Source: Ahaetulla prasina
Taxonomy: Eukaryota; Chordata; Lepidosauria; Squamata; Colubridae
Length of the DNA stretch: 64,000 nt
Reading direction: 5' to 3'
Assembly (NCBI RefSeq): GCF_028640845.1
Contig: NC_080539.1
Location: forward strand, 108,676,054-108,740,053
Part shown: positions 52,817 through 64,000 of the stretch, in pieces
Numbering within the stretch: the stretch's first letter is position 1
How the letters are laid out: the number at the start of each line of letters is the position of its first letter
Made by a program: the position numbers and the translations under genes
The notes under the pieces: model-generated
What the model was told of the DNA's origin: nothing
What the model saw: the letters and a program-made list of their open reading frames with translations, nothing else
The model's database searches: none

Positions 52817-53277
52817 CAGGGATGAAATGCTACCGGTTCGCTCCGATTCAGGCAAATCGATAGTAATAAAAGCTACCAGTTAGGGCAAACCTGTAGTAAT
52901 AAAAAGCTACTGGTTCAGGCAAACCAGTAGTACAAAAAATGCTACTGGTTCATCCAAACCAGTATTTTTTTTTTATTCCCAATGATTTATATTCACTAGA
53001 AAGCAGGTAATCTTGCTTTCTTAGCGAGTCTAAATCATGCGGCACAGCTGTTCCCCCCTCGCTGTTACCTTCTTAAGCTTCCTTTTTCCATGTGAAGCAT
53101 GCGTTTGGTACACACTGTGCATGCACATGCACAGCGTGTGTTTGGTGCATGTTGTGCATGCGCATGCAGTGTGAGCTTGGTGTGCACTGTGCATGCACGC
53201 ACACAGTGTGCATTTGGTGTTCACCATGCATGCGTGCACAGCAAACCGGTAGCAAACCTCGGAGGATTTCACCACTG
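52817..53277. mobile_element. hAT element, 461 bp, with alternating purine-pyrimidine repeats
   Basis: The ends are CAGGGATGAAATGCTACCGG and GGAGGATTTCACCACTG. The flanks GGCTAAAC and GGCTAAAT match at seven of eight positions. The left half repeats AAAGCTACTGGTTCAGGC-like units. The right half has about four 40-bp units of TTTGGTGCACACTGTGCATG type. Confidence 0.9.
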
Positions 53278-55385
53278 GGCTAAATACTAATATGGTTTGT
53301 TTTATTTTGGTGTACAAATCCAAACAATTTAGGCTTAAATAAACTGTTTAAAACAAAGTATTATTTAGGAAGGCATATGTGTCCTAATGTATTCTGAGTC
53401 TCTTTTTTCGATCCTAGGAGACGATGATCTTTGACACCATCATAGGCTTATTTCTGGTGATGTTTTGTTAGTAGGGATGAATTTCCAGAGCAAGAATGTA
53501 GCTTATATGAACAGGTGACTGCCAGATGTAACTCTGTGTGGAAAACAAAAAAATCATTTCCAAAACAGAAGGCTAGATTTGAAGGCAAGGTGGAATTTTA
53601 ATAAAAAGTGTTGTTTTCATTGTTGGTAATGGTCTTAAATAATTAAGGATTTAGTTCTAGTTTGTTACATTGAGACTTTAGGAAGCTTCAACCAGATTCT
53701 TCCTGGAAGGAGAAGCCTGAAGGCTTATGACTACAAAATGTTTATCCTGGATTTAAATCTAGATCAGAGTTCTCTCTTTCCATATTTTACTCTGTGTAAC
53801 AGTAAATTGACTGTTTCTCACATTCACTTGATGGTAATAGATGACTGTGAACATTCTCTGCACCCTTGCTCTAAAAATGTTAATTGCTAACAGAAACCAG
53901 TTTGTGGCAAAATGTTTGTCAAATACCATGAATAACTTGCATATTTGCTTCTTTTTTGGCTAGCATGTTGTAATATCCATGTCATTGTGATTTATTTAAT
54001 AACCACATTTAAATAAACCATGAACTAGCGCAATGTTTCTCACCAATCCAGCTGATATGCCACTTTTATTTTCCTTGCAATGATTCCTTGCTCCGTCAGT
54101 TCAATGTTTTCCCCCTTACAATTTACTAAACTAGTAGTACAGAATATCACCTGTAGTTTTCAAGGTTTTCTATGCTGCTAAGACATTATCTGATCTTTCA
54201 TCTCATGGCATTATTTCATGACTATTTTATCTCATGACCATGAACTGAGACCATGTTCTCAATTTACGAATTAAAAGTGATTTAATCAAAGATTAAGGTT
54301 GTCCATATTAAAAAAAAATTGAAATCTATGCTAAGACACTGATCAATTTTGTTCCTCGCAGATCACCATAAGAGAGTTTAACCAATTATGTTGTTATATT
54401 AATAGCTAATCAAATAAGATATTTGCCAACACATCATCTTTGATCTTTGGCAGGGGCTTTCTTGTTAATTTCTAAGATATTTGGTAAAAAAAAGTGAGCG
54501 GGACTTTTCCCTGCCTTCTGCCAGAATGTAGAACGCTAGAATTGCTCATGTTTTTCTCTGGCAGTGTTTGGTGCCAAGTAGAAAACTCCTTACTTGGGAA
54601 CAGACTTTTACCAGCTTTTGAACTGTATGTCTGTTTGGCTCACACTATTGTTACAATCCTACTAGCATTTTCCCTGCTTACTTTTGAGAAAGAATTTATC
54701 ATTTTCTAATTTTGAATTTTATCTTTTTGTCCTTTAAAAATATATTAATAGCTTCAGTGGTTTTTGTCTTTGTTGTGAGCCATGTTGGGTGTGATTCATG
54801 TAAGAATAGGACATGACAATTTCTAACAAATAAAGGCTAGCAATTATTGACCATTACAAATGTATTGGTAACTTCCCCCAGCTTTATTTCCTTGGCAATC
54901 TTTCTGCTTCCATTTCCCTCCCCACTCATTAGTCATCAGTCATTCTTCATATTAAGAGCATGGCGTGCCCTTAAAGGACAATGTTCTCATTGAGAAATTA
55001 TTGTCATATGTTTCCAATTAACATGTGTTGAGAAGTTTCTCAGCATGATTTATTTTAATGTACAGCTTTTAAATTCAATACAGATTTGCCAGTTTTGAAG
55101 TAAAATGTTTATCTAGTGCATAACATAACATATCCAGTTCTTTATGAGAACTTGAGAGGGAGCATAATGGATTTTACTATCATCTCATATTTTGTAGATA
55201 TCAGATAGGTACTAGATCATTACAACTCATTTTTAAAAATGCAAATCATCTAGAATATTTCACATGACTCTGGAGATGGGGATTAAAATCACCTTACGAA
55301 GTCAGGGTTTGACCTGATAGTGAATAGCCACCAATAGGTAAATGAAAATGTTGGAAAGTCCATTTTCAATTCCAAGCTTTTTTAA

Positions 55386-55866
55386 AGTGTGCATTCAGTT
55401 TTGGTTGCCACGATGTAAAGAAGATGTTGAGACTCTAGAAAGAGTGCAGAGAAGAACAAAGATGATTAGGGGACTGGAGGCTAAAACATATGAAGAACGG
55501 TTGCAGGAACTCGGTATGTCTAGTAGTTTAATGAAAAGAAGGACTAGGGGAGACATGATAGCAGTGTTCCAATATCTCAGGGGTTGCCACAAAGAAAAGG
55601 GAGTCAAGCTATTCTCCAAAGCACCTGAGGGTAGAACAAGAAGCTTTGGATGGAAATTAATCAAAGAAAGAAGCAACTTAAAATTAAGGAGAAATTTCCT
55701 GACAGAACAATTAATCAGTGGAGCAACTTGCCTGCAGAAGTTGTGAATGCTCCAACACTGGAAATTTTTAAGAAGATGTTGGATAACCATTTGTCTGAAG
55801 TGGTGTAGGGTTTCCTGCCTGGGCAGGGGGTTGGACTAAAAGACCTCCAAGGTCCCTTCCAACTGT
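55386..55866 (+). mobile_element. CR1 LINE 3' part
   Basis: The frame at 55386-55746 reads [20 protein letters not shown] to RSNLKLRRNFLTEQ, the CR1 C-terminal domain with few breaks. The 3' end is GGGGGTTGGACTAAAAGACC then AACTGTTATTATTATTATAG. It is one of the least damaged CR1 coding pieces here. Confidence 0.92.
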
Positions 55867-56039
55867 TATTATTATTATAGTTGTGAAACACCTCACTAAG
55901 AAAATATACCAGCCATTGACACTGTAAATTTTCAGATTCCAGCTGAACACATTTTGCTTTTTTAGGTTTTTTATCATATTGAAAGGTCCTTGGTGCTCTC
56001 TGAGTTTGATTTTTTTCTTGGTTTCTGAGCTTGGTTGTA

Positions 56040-56086
56040 CTAGTATTGATGATGTGAGCTAGTCTGAGTAATAAAACATCGGCAAG
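56040..56086 (+). ncRNA. hammerhead-ribozyme-like motif, copy D (decayed)
   Basis: The text reads CTAGTA, TTGATGA, a diverged stem region, AAAAC, ATC, GGCAAG. It aligns position by position with copies A-C but has lost the first core base and one base of GAAA. Confidence 0.3.
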
Positions 56087-56174
56087 AAAACAGCCAAGTA
56101 ACAACCCTTAATTTCAACCCTGAGCTTCAAATATCCAAACAATATTTTATCATATTGTTGATTTACCTTTTATC

Positions 56175-56520
56175 CAGTGGTGAAATCCTACCGGTTCACA
56201 CCAGTTCGATTGAACCGGTAGTGATAAAAGCTGGGCAACCGGTAGTGATAAAAGCTGGGCAAACTGGTAGTAAAAAAAAGCTACCAGTTCATCTGAACCA
56301 GTATTTCAAACAATCAACTGTGCCGCGCGATTTATATTCGCTAGAAAGCAGGAAATCCTGCTTTCTAGTGAATCTAATCACGTGACACAACTGTTCCCCC
56401 TGCCTTGCTATTCTACTTACCTTGTTAAGCATCCTTTTTCTGTGCGCAGCGTGCGTTTGGCGCACACTGTGTATGCATGGGCAGCAAACTAGTGGCAAAC
56501 TGCGGAGGATTTCACCAGTA
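56175..56520. mobile_element. hAT element, 346 bp
   Basis: It runs from CAGTGGTGAAATCCTACCGG to GGAGGATTTCACCAGTA with perfect 8-bp duplications CTTTTATC (56167-56174 and 56521-56528). It is a relative of 52817-53277 and shares TATTCGCTAGAAAGCAGG. Confidence 0.92.
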
Positions 56521-56572
56521 CTTTTATCTATCAATATGGTGGGATGGAAGGGGATGGTTTGGTTACTTAAAG

Positions 56573-57283
56573 CAGTGGTCACCAACCGGTGGTCTGCGGA
56601 CCACTAGTGGTCCATGAGAAAATTTTGGTGGTCCGTGGCTGGGTCGGGCTCCTCTAGAGACGAGAGCTTGCAGGGAGGCGGACGCCAGATTGCCTCCCTG
56701 CAAGCTCTTGTCTCTTGAATTCTCACTGAAGCAGCACAGGAAGCTTGGGTCGGGCTCCTGGAGAGAAGAGCTTGCAGGGAGGTGATCTGGCACTCCACCT
56801 CCCTGTGAGCTCTCCTCTCGACGAGCCCCACCCAAGCTTCCCGGGCTGTTTCTTCCAGCCCTTGTTGGTGCTCCTGCACCTCAGTCTCTCGGGGAGATGC
56901 TTGACTTCCTCTCAGCCCCAAGAAACTGGCTGGCCCATGAGAAAAAGTGGGAGAGAGAGAGAGAAAGAGAGGGGGGAGAGAGGGAGAGAAAGAGAGAGAG
57001 AAAAAAAAAGAGAGAGAGAGAGAAAGAAAGAAAGAAAGAAAGAGAAAGAGGGGGGAGAGAAAGAAAGATGACAGAATGAGTGGGAGAGAGAGAAAGAGAG
57101 GGGGGAGAGGGGAGGGGGAAAGGGGGAGAAAGAGAGAGGAGGGAGGGTACCTGAAGGACCCCATCCCGTCATTAGGAGTCCAGGCGCTTCAGCAAGTGGC
57201 GCGCTGGATTCGTATTAGTGGTCCACGGGATTCAAAATTACGGACTTGGTGGTCCCTGAGGTCCAAAAGGTTGGGGACCCCTG
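56573..57283. mobile_element. hAT element, 711 bp, with GA-rich expansion
   Basis: The ends are CAGTGGTCACCAACC and GGTTGGGGACCCCTG, with perfect duplications ACTTAAAG (56565-56572 and 57284-57291). GGACCACTAGTGGTCC forms an internal palindrome near the left end. CTTGCAGGGAGGCGGA-type units are repeated at 56670-56830. A purine tract fills 56948-57147. Confidence 0.93.
56948..57147. repeat. GA-rich purine tract
   Basis: About 200 bases are almost entirely A and G (GAGAGA, GAAAGAAAG and GGGGGAGAG mixtures). Long predicted proteins here are translations of this low-complexity sequence and are not genes. Confidence 0.95.
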
Positions 57284-58577
57284 ACTTAAAGCATATGTTT
57301 TGGTATGGTAAATAATTATGAAATCAACATTCATGGATGGCAATATATATTTTAAATAAATAAAACAAAGGTGTGAATTCCTATCTATAATGTTTAACAC
57401 AAAATTAAAACAATTACTTCTGAATGACCTTGAACTGCTGCTAGAGAAGTATTCTAAGAAAGGAAAACATAGGTTGAACAGACTTTGAAATCACCTTAGT
57501 TAAAACTGTAGCATCAACCTCTGCCTTGTGAGGGTACAGAAGAAAACATGGGAACACCATACTGCATTCCTGCTGCTTGAGTCTGCTTAAGATATTCCCC
57601 TATATATAAGAACCACATTTGCTAATTGAAACCACATTCTTTTAACTTAAAGTGGGGGGAGGGAAATAGATATGTAACAGTAAGAGAACATTTATCTATA
57701 CAGCTTCTGGCTTGCTGCCATAGGGCAGCAGGATCCTAAAAAACAAACCTTGTTTTATATGCCAGTGCAATTGATCTTTTGCCTGGCAGCCAAAAATGAT
57801 GTGAGTTGTTAGCTTTTATGAAGCCAAGTGACTAGAGCTTCTCTGCTATGTGACCATGTTGATTAACTCTAAAGCAAAGTCGCAGGCATGGCAGCACGGA
57901 GCAGTTGGAGAAAGGAAAGATCATACAGGAAGGCTGCCAAGAAAAGAGACAAAATTTCAGCTTCTGCCAAAAGCCTATTGCAGTTGGCATTTGGTTTCCT
58001 GCAGATGTCAGACATATCCCATATGGAGTTAAAGGGTGGTCCCAGTGCTGGATCCATGGAAGGAAAATTCAATAGTGGCAACAACAGATGAGGCAATGCC
58101 AAATTAGGTTAAAAACGAGAAGCGTAGATTGGTTTGTCTAATAAATTCTGTTTCAGTGGAGCCCCTAGGAAAGAAAACCCACAGAGTTTCCAGATGTCCT
58201 CCTTGTATACTTCCCACTAACCAGCAAGCCAACCTAAATAAGAGCTCAGATATATTCCCAGATGGAAAGGATGCAATTGTGCCCTTTGACATAATTTTGC
58301 AAGATACAAACTACAGCTGAATTATTTGCTCCAACTTATGGTCTTTCAGACATTCCATGCTCAAAGCACATGAAAAGCCAAGAGTTTATTCTCTTTTCCA
58401 GGAATGACTGGGACAGGCAATGCCGTATCCTTTAAATATTATGGATAATTCCCATAGTTCTCTATCTGTTGTCATCAGTAAAGTTAAATCCAAATCCTGG
58501 AAGCTACCGAATTCCATTATATACAAATTTGTATAAAATATTCTTCCTCACTTTTTAGCACTATAGATTAAATGTAC

Positions 58578-58615
58578 GTATCTTATCTTATCCTATCTTT
58601 TCTTATCTTATCTTC
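58578..58615. repeat. (TTATC)n-like microsatellite
   Basis: TATCTTATCTTATCC and TATCTTTTCTTATC units, imperfect. Confidence 0.8.
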
Positions 58616-58618
58616 TCA

Positions 58619-58837
58619 CTTGAGAAGAGCCTAATGCTGGGAAAGATTGAGGGCAAAAGAAGAAGGGGACAACAGAGAATGAGGTGGCTGGATGGAGTCA
58701 CTGAAGCAGTAAGCGTGAGCTTAAATGGACTCAAGGGGATGGTACAGGATGGGAAGGCCTGGAGGAACATTGTCTATGGGGTCACGATGGGTCGGACACA
58801 ACTTTGCAACTAACAACAACAACAACAACAACAACAA
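58619..58837 (+). mobile_element. BovB/RTE LINE 3' end
   Basis: ATTGAGGGCAAAAGAAGAAG, ATGAGGTGGCTGGATGGAGT and GTCACGATGGGTCGGACAC are the end of BovB ORF2 and its 3' tail. The (AAC)n tract (58809-58837) is the tail. BovB is typical of squamates and provides the machinery for Sauria-type SINEs. Confidence 0.88.
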
Positions 58838-59350
58838 TTTTATCCAGACCATCATGAGAAGATGATTTGGCAATTCAAAAAAATACAAATAAAATAAAAG
58901 GAAAATAAATCAACACATCTTCAGAATTAGCGACCAAAACAATGTTTTATTGGTATATGTAGTGTTTTTGATGAGTGATAAATATGTACAGAAGGAGAAT
59001 GTTTAGCAGTTTAATCACAGTTCCTGATTAGGTTTATGCCACACTATATGAACAGGAAGTCATAGCCTCTTTCCAAAAATACATTTATTGAATTGGGAGG
59101 GAGAAAACCAGAATTCTTAATAATCAGTGAGGCAATGGTCTTCCTGTACCTCCAAAGATACTTCTTATATACCTAATGGTAGAAGCCTTCAGTTCTGCAT
59201 TATTAGGAAGGATATGTTCTTCAGTCATTTAAATGTAGAGCCAATGCTCATCTTGATATTGCAAACTTTTTACAAGTTCCAATCATTGCATATGTTTTAA
59301 AAAGTATTTCAATTATGTGTATACAACTGGCAATAGCAACAGTACTTAGA

Positions 59351-59557
59351 CATATATACCATTTCATAGTGCTTCAACTGCCCTCTCTAAGCAGTTTACA
59401 GAGTCAGCATCTTGCCCCCACAATCTGGGTCCTCATTTTACCGACCTTGGAAAAATGGAATGTTGAGTAATCCTTGAGCCAGTAAGAATCGAACTGCAGT
59501 CAATCAGCAGCATTAACCTGCAATACTGCTTTCTAGCCACTGTGCCACCACGGCACG
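59351..59557 (-). mobile_element. tRNA-derived SINE, - strand
   Basis: The minus strand runs from the head GTGGCACAGTGGCTAGAAAG through GGATTACTCAACATTCC and AAAATGAGGACCCAGATTG to CTGTAAACTGCTTAGAGAGG. It is the same general family as 37108-37380 with a different 3' end. Confidence 0.85.
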
Positions 59558-61695
59558 TACCCATATTTGCACATGACACAAAATCTGTTGCTGACTTTTA
59601 TATAACATGGATCATTTCCCATTAAAGTAGCACGAAACTTTGCTTGTTGAAATTTCTTTCAGAGCAGCTATGAGTTGGTTTATGTAAAGTCATGCTTTTT
59701 GTGCAAGTTGATGGCTAGTGACACAAATGAGCTAGCAATCTGAGATGGCATGGAATTGCTTACTATTTCGTGTCAGTGGCAGAAATACAAGGAATCATAT
59801 TGTGGCTTCAAGCTGTGTTTCTTAGGATCTGCAGAGGGTGAACTTGGGTTCCTTGTAGGATAAAGTCAATAAAGGCAGCTAAGCTTTTCCTTAGGTTAGG
59901 TTGCATACTGGTCCTAGCTTTCCTCAATGGGTATTCTTTCAGTGACTTTTAGCTGAACCTATTCCACAGCAGAAATGCTTCAACATACATGTTCCTCCTA
60001 GGAAGCAGCTTCAAAGTCATGTGTTAGTGCCAGGATTTCTCTTTCCTTCCCTCCATTCAGCACTGGATATTTTTAAAGTCCCAAATCTTCTATTTGAAGG
60101 ATGATCAGTTTGGAAAAACCTGACTATTTGAGTAAAGTTAGTATTCGAAAGACTCAAAAAGTTTAGGATAAACAAACTTGCTACAGAATGCTGGCTAAAA
60201 GTAGCCCGATTATGCTTTTGGTTGTGTCTCAAGTTGGATCACTAAATTAGGAAAACAGTCTATCTACACTAGACTCATATATATGCTTACTTGAAAGTCC
60301 AATTGAACAATGTGAAGTTTACTTTAAAATAAACATACACAGAACTGCACCAGACTTGAGCTTTCTAAGTCAATATGAAAACTGTTTTCTTCTGGAGATT
60401 AAACTTGATATGGCTTTTGGAAGAAATACATTTTTGGAAATTAGCTGATACTGCTGTTTTCATTATAAACAAATGAATTTCTATAAAACTAAACACCCAT
60501 TCGGTGACAGATCAGGCTAAGGTGTGCAGAGAGGGAAATCAAAGCTATTCTGAAATTTACAGATAAATTGTATTTTGATTTAGAATAGACCTTCATGATA
60601 TAAACATTGTAAATTATTTTTTCCTTGATGGATTGCATTCTAAATCTGCTTGTTATAAGCAAGCACAAGTCCATGTAATGACTCTAAAGTTAGTATTGAA
60701 GCTAACTTTTTGGGTGTGCTTATGCGAGCTAACTTAAACCAAAAGGCAATCTTGACAAAATCAATCATATTTAAAAGCTACTGATTTCATGATTTATTTC
60801 ACAGATAACAATGTAGTGTAAAAGTGTGTTTAATATTGGTGGATTTCCACAATTGCTGAGTAGTATTTCTCTTTTTATTAGCATCTCAAATAGAACAGGA
60901 AACCCACACACCATGAAAAGATAGAAGATAGATGATGGCAAGAAAACAAACACACATCACTGAAAAACACTTTTTCTTCAGAGCTATAGAAAATGGCTTG
61001 CAGAAGTTAATAGAATAAATAATTGTTTAGAAACACTTTGTACTGAGTCACAATCACTTATCAACAACAGACCATGTGCAGTAACTGAAGTTTTGCTGCT
61101 GCTTCTGTTCCTGCTATGGAAAATGTCTATTAAATCTATTAAAAATGTCCTCATATGATGGTGATCATGGACCAGCTCATCTGTTCTGGTGTAACTTCTG
61201 CTTAATGTTGGTTTAAGAGAACCAACATTAAGAGAAAGGTTGCAGGGAAACTTGAAACCATCCCATTTTTAAAATGCCTTCAGTTAAATCAAAATAATAT
61301 AAACAATTTATCAAACATGGAATTGAACAGACACAGCTAATTAATCAACCAGTTGTTCTTTGCCCAAAAGTTACTTTTAATTTGATATTCTGTTACATGT
61401 TACTTTGGTTCCTCAGGATGCACATAACAGCTGGTAAATTAGGATTTTCAGCTTGAAGTGAAGGACTTCTCATGACTATCATAATATAAACAAGAGTTAG
61501 TCTCCCCAAAGATGATGAGGTGAAACTATACCAGATAGCAGTTGTGACAGCATGAGCAAAACCCCCCACCCTTTTGTATCTGTGTTGATACAGAAAGCAT
61601 GTCTTTCAAAAGATTTGCATAAACGTTAATCTTTCTTCCCACAATCTTTTTTGAATTGTCATTCCACTCAGCCCTTAGAAGAATAAGCCAAGCTT

Positions 61696-61959
61696 ATGGG
61701 GGCGGTATACTGGCTCTCTATCTTGGTTTTGCTTTGTTTTTCCTTTCCCCTTTGTGCTTCATCCAATTTCTCCACTCAATGTGCATTCAAGAAAAAGCAG
61801 CCAAGCAAAAGACTTGAGAAACTATTAGGAACAAGAACCAAACACTGGTGTATAACCTTCTCTCACTACTTATCCTTTAAATACATTGAGATTAGAGCTT
61901 CCATAGCAGCCACCGTTGCCACCAGTAATTTATCCATGTGTGTCCTCTGTTGGTCTTGA
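61696..61959 (+). other. unassigned open frame with signal-peptide-like start
   Basis: The frame starts MGAVYWLSILVLLCFSFPLC, which looks like a signal peptide with cleavage near CASS, and then has a basic stretch (KKKQPSKRLEK). No homologue comes to mind, no splice structure is evident, and the second half enters a 36-bp tandem repeat. It is probably chance. Confidence 0.12.
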
Positions 61960-62034
61960 GTAGTTTATCCATGTGTGTCCTCTGTTGGTCTTGGAGTAGT
62001 TTATCCATGTGTGTCCTCTGTTGATCTTGGAGTA
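61925..62034. repeat. minisatellite, three copies of about 36 bp
   Basis: TTTATCCATGTGTGTCCTCT plus GTTGGTCTTGGAGTAG is repeated three times with one or two differences per copy. Confidence 0.95.
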
Positions 62035-63958
62035 AAACATTTACTTGATCAGAAATAACCTTGTTTACTGCACAGCTATGCCTCCATAATTATTTGACCT
62101 TAACTTTAGCTCAAACTTTACTAACCATGTAGGCCTTTCTTTAATTATGTTAGTAATTTTAGACAGCACTCTAGGTTACAGTCCTGTATTTAAAAATAAA
62201 AGTGCTACAGACTGTGAAATGATTGTAAGCAAACATGCACAAAAGATCTCTGTGCCAGTGTGATGAGGGCTGGGCCATGACTAAGTCAGCCATTTCCCTC
62301 AGTCCAGTTTCTACCACACCAGGAACTTCTTTTGGCGGTAAAATGAAGGGAGAGCTTCATTTCTTCACTGCTAGAAATAAAGAGGGATATAAATCTAATG
62401 GATAATAACAGTTACTACTAAAGCATAGGGTCAGCTTCACTGATATCAAAGTAATGTTTACTCATAGGGTATAAATAAACTGGCTGATAAGACTTAGTGT
62501 TATTGCCTCCCATTTCTTTCAGACCCTTGGTTTATTGGTGTATGCACTTTCTATGTCTGGATCTTAAGTAATGTCATCCCATCCCATTGACACCTTTGCC
62601 AAAAGATTAGTCAGATAGCAGGCTTGAGGCTTACATAAGAAAAAAAAAAGAATGGCAAAAAATTGTTTTATCAACCCGATTTCTTAAGTATTTGTTGCTT
62701 TATTATCCCAAACATATTTCCTAAATCATATTTGACTTTCTAGAGTAGTTTAACAAATACCATAAAATAATCAGGGCATATTTCAGGGTAACTTCCCTAT
62801 TGTCCTATCTGTAATCTGAAACTAAATGCTAAATAGCAATAGCATTGCAATAAAAATAGTTTCCTCACGAACAAACATAGGTGCTTCAGAGCTGCACACA
62901 TGGACATGGGATAGAATTACTGAAAGTGATCAAGTAACAATATCTGCCCAATGCTGACTGGACAAAAAAATGCAAAAAATGCACACATGGTGATCACTGT
63001 ATGTACAATGACCATTTACAATATAACAAACATTCTGACATTGAGTGGGTGTAGAAAGTTTTATTTTATCCATATTGAGTCTATATTTTCTGAAGAATAA
63101 CCTTTCTATTCTTACTTCTTAGTATTTTATCTTAGCTTCAATTTTGTTCCTATAACACTACCTAGCCGATTTTTATTTTTTAATCTATTAAGAGGTCTGT
63201 AAGCATTTTTCTATGATTTAGAGTTTAGGATCAGCACTGCACTGCACCTAATCTGATTTCATAGTGTTAGTTGTGTAACTGAAAGTGAATGCATTGCTAG
63301 GTTTGGTGCAGTATCAGTGAAATCCCAACAAAGTTAGCACTCCCCCGCCAACTATTTAATTGTCCTTGATCTGGCATAAAACTATATTAGCTAAACTTTA
63401 CTGTCCTAACTACTGATTCCTATCCTGCCTTATAACACCAGTTATGGTTTGCCACCAGATAGAAGTTTTCTTGATTTCAGGTGTACAACGCATGTTAAGC
63501 GAAACCATTTGTGAAATCCTCTAGATTTGCTGCCATTCTCCTTTCCAAATGTCACTGGTCCATGAGAAATCACCTGCCCAGTACAAAACCATGGTGTTTG
63601 GCAGATGGTCTTGCCACTTGGGTAGAAATCTGTCAAAACCCAGTATCCATGCCTGCTGAACAGCTGTTCTGGGAAATGAAGGAAGGCCCAATAAAACAGA
63701 AGAAGCATTAAACCTAATACAAAGAAACAAAAAAGCTCACCAGATGGCGGATAAGGTGAGAAATGGCACATTAAATAGAGGAGCCAACTTTAAGAGATAA
63801 CTAGTGCCCAGTTTTTTCCCCATCCTCTATGAGTCAACTGACTGCCTCACCAATAGAAAATCTGAGAAAATGCATCAGATTATACATACAGTCAAAAATA
63901 TGTTGGGTAACTGTTGGCTTAGAGAAAACTACTAAGGATAACTTAAGCCTATCTAACT

Positions 63959-64000
63959 CAGGGGGTGTCAAACTCAAGGCCTGCGGGCCACATCCGACCC
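63959..64000. mobile_element. hAT MITE start, CAGGG-TGTCAAACTC family, cut by window end
   Basis: CAGGGGGTGTCAAACTC followed by GGCCTGCGGGCCACATCC matches the left ends at 5010 and 49118. Confidence 0.8.

Larger units (their letters stand above)
46075..64000. other. gene-free repeat-rich region to the end of the window
   Basis: I find no exon with paired splice sites and recognisable protein on either strand. Identified contents are listed separately: hAT elements (47109, 47533, 49118, 52817, 56175, 56573, 63959), CR1 fragments (47672, 52358, 55386), a solo LTR (49315), SINEs (50571, 59351), Penelope-like repeats (51583, 56040) and a BovB tail (58619). Long stretches without a recognised element are about 46080-47100, 53280-55380, 57290-58570 and 59560-61920. 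Confidence 0.6.

Noticed and set aside
53030..53323. Cys/His-rich 97-codon minus-strand frame resembling a zinc-binding repeat protein
   Set aside because: It is the translation of the 40-bp TGCATG-rich units of a hAT element.
56604..57172. Long open frames on both strands (up to 186 codons)
   Set aside because: They translate the GA-rich tract and repeated units of a hAT element. The residues are almost only Ser/Leu/Phe/Pro or Arg/Glu/Lys.
33482..64000. Exons of ECHDC1 or RNF146, expected further downstream by synteny
   Set aside because: I looked for their characteristic protein segments on both strands and found none, so they probably lie beyond the window.

Overview
The window is a piece of a vertebrate nuclear genome, almost certainly a squamate reptile and most likely a snake. 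The evidence is the repeat content: CR1 LINE fragments, one ending in an AATAG-type tail that seeds microsatellites (a pattern known from snakes), a BovB/RTE 3' end with a CAA tail, tRNA-headed squamate SINEs, many short hAT elements with 8-bp target-site duplications, and Penelope-like repeats. The sequence is AT-rich and genes are sparse. There are no prokaryotic features.

Two protein-coding genes lie in tandem on the + strand. The first is the 3' part of MTCL3 (SOGA3, C6orf174). A large coiled-coil exon (38-1213) is followed by a short terminal exon (3075-3185) that encodes a 36-residue hydrophobic tail. The second is KIAA0408. Five coding exons (22400-22537, 24621-24929, 27815-27894, 28462-29716, 33335-33481) join in consistent phase into a 642-residue protein. 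I recall the human genes as the same neighbours with a described readthrough transcript, so this looks like conserved synteny. The N-terminal coiled coil of KIAA0408 resembles a coiled coil near the C-terminus of MTCL1 and MTCL2. The pair may therefore be the two halves of one ancestral MTCL gene.

Layout: 1-3185 MTCL3 end; 3186-14055 MTCL3 3' UTR and intergenic repeats; 14056-14312 a candidate KIAA0408 promoter and noncoding first exon (CRE plus E-box, then a strong splice donor); 14313-22399 candidate 5' intron or intergenic; 22400-33481 KIAA0408; 33482-64000 about 30 kb with no exon I can support, filled with transposable-element remains.

The most notable noncoding items are: (a) repeats carrying a hammerhead-ribozyme-like core near 2740, 41465 and 56040; (b) a three-level nest at 44247-46074 (CR1 inside a solo LTR inside a hAT element), with target-site duplications readable at each level; (c) a set of hAT elements whose 8-bp duplications can be read directly; and (d) a tandem and inverted arrangement of Penelope-like terminal repeats at 51583-52185. 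Repeat family names rest on recognition by eye, without database support.
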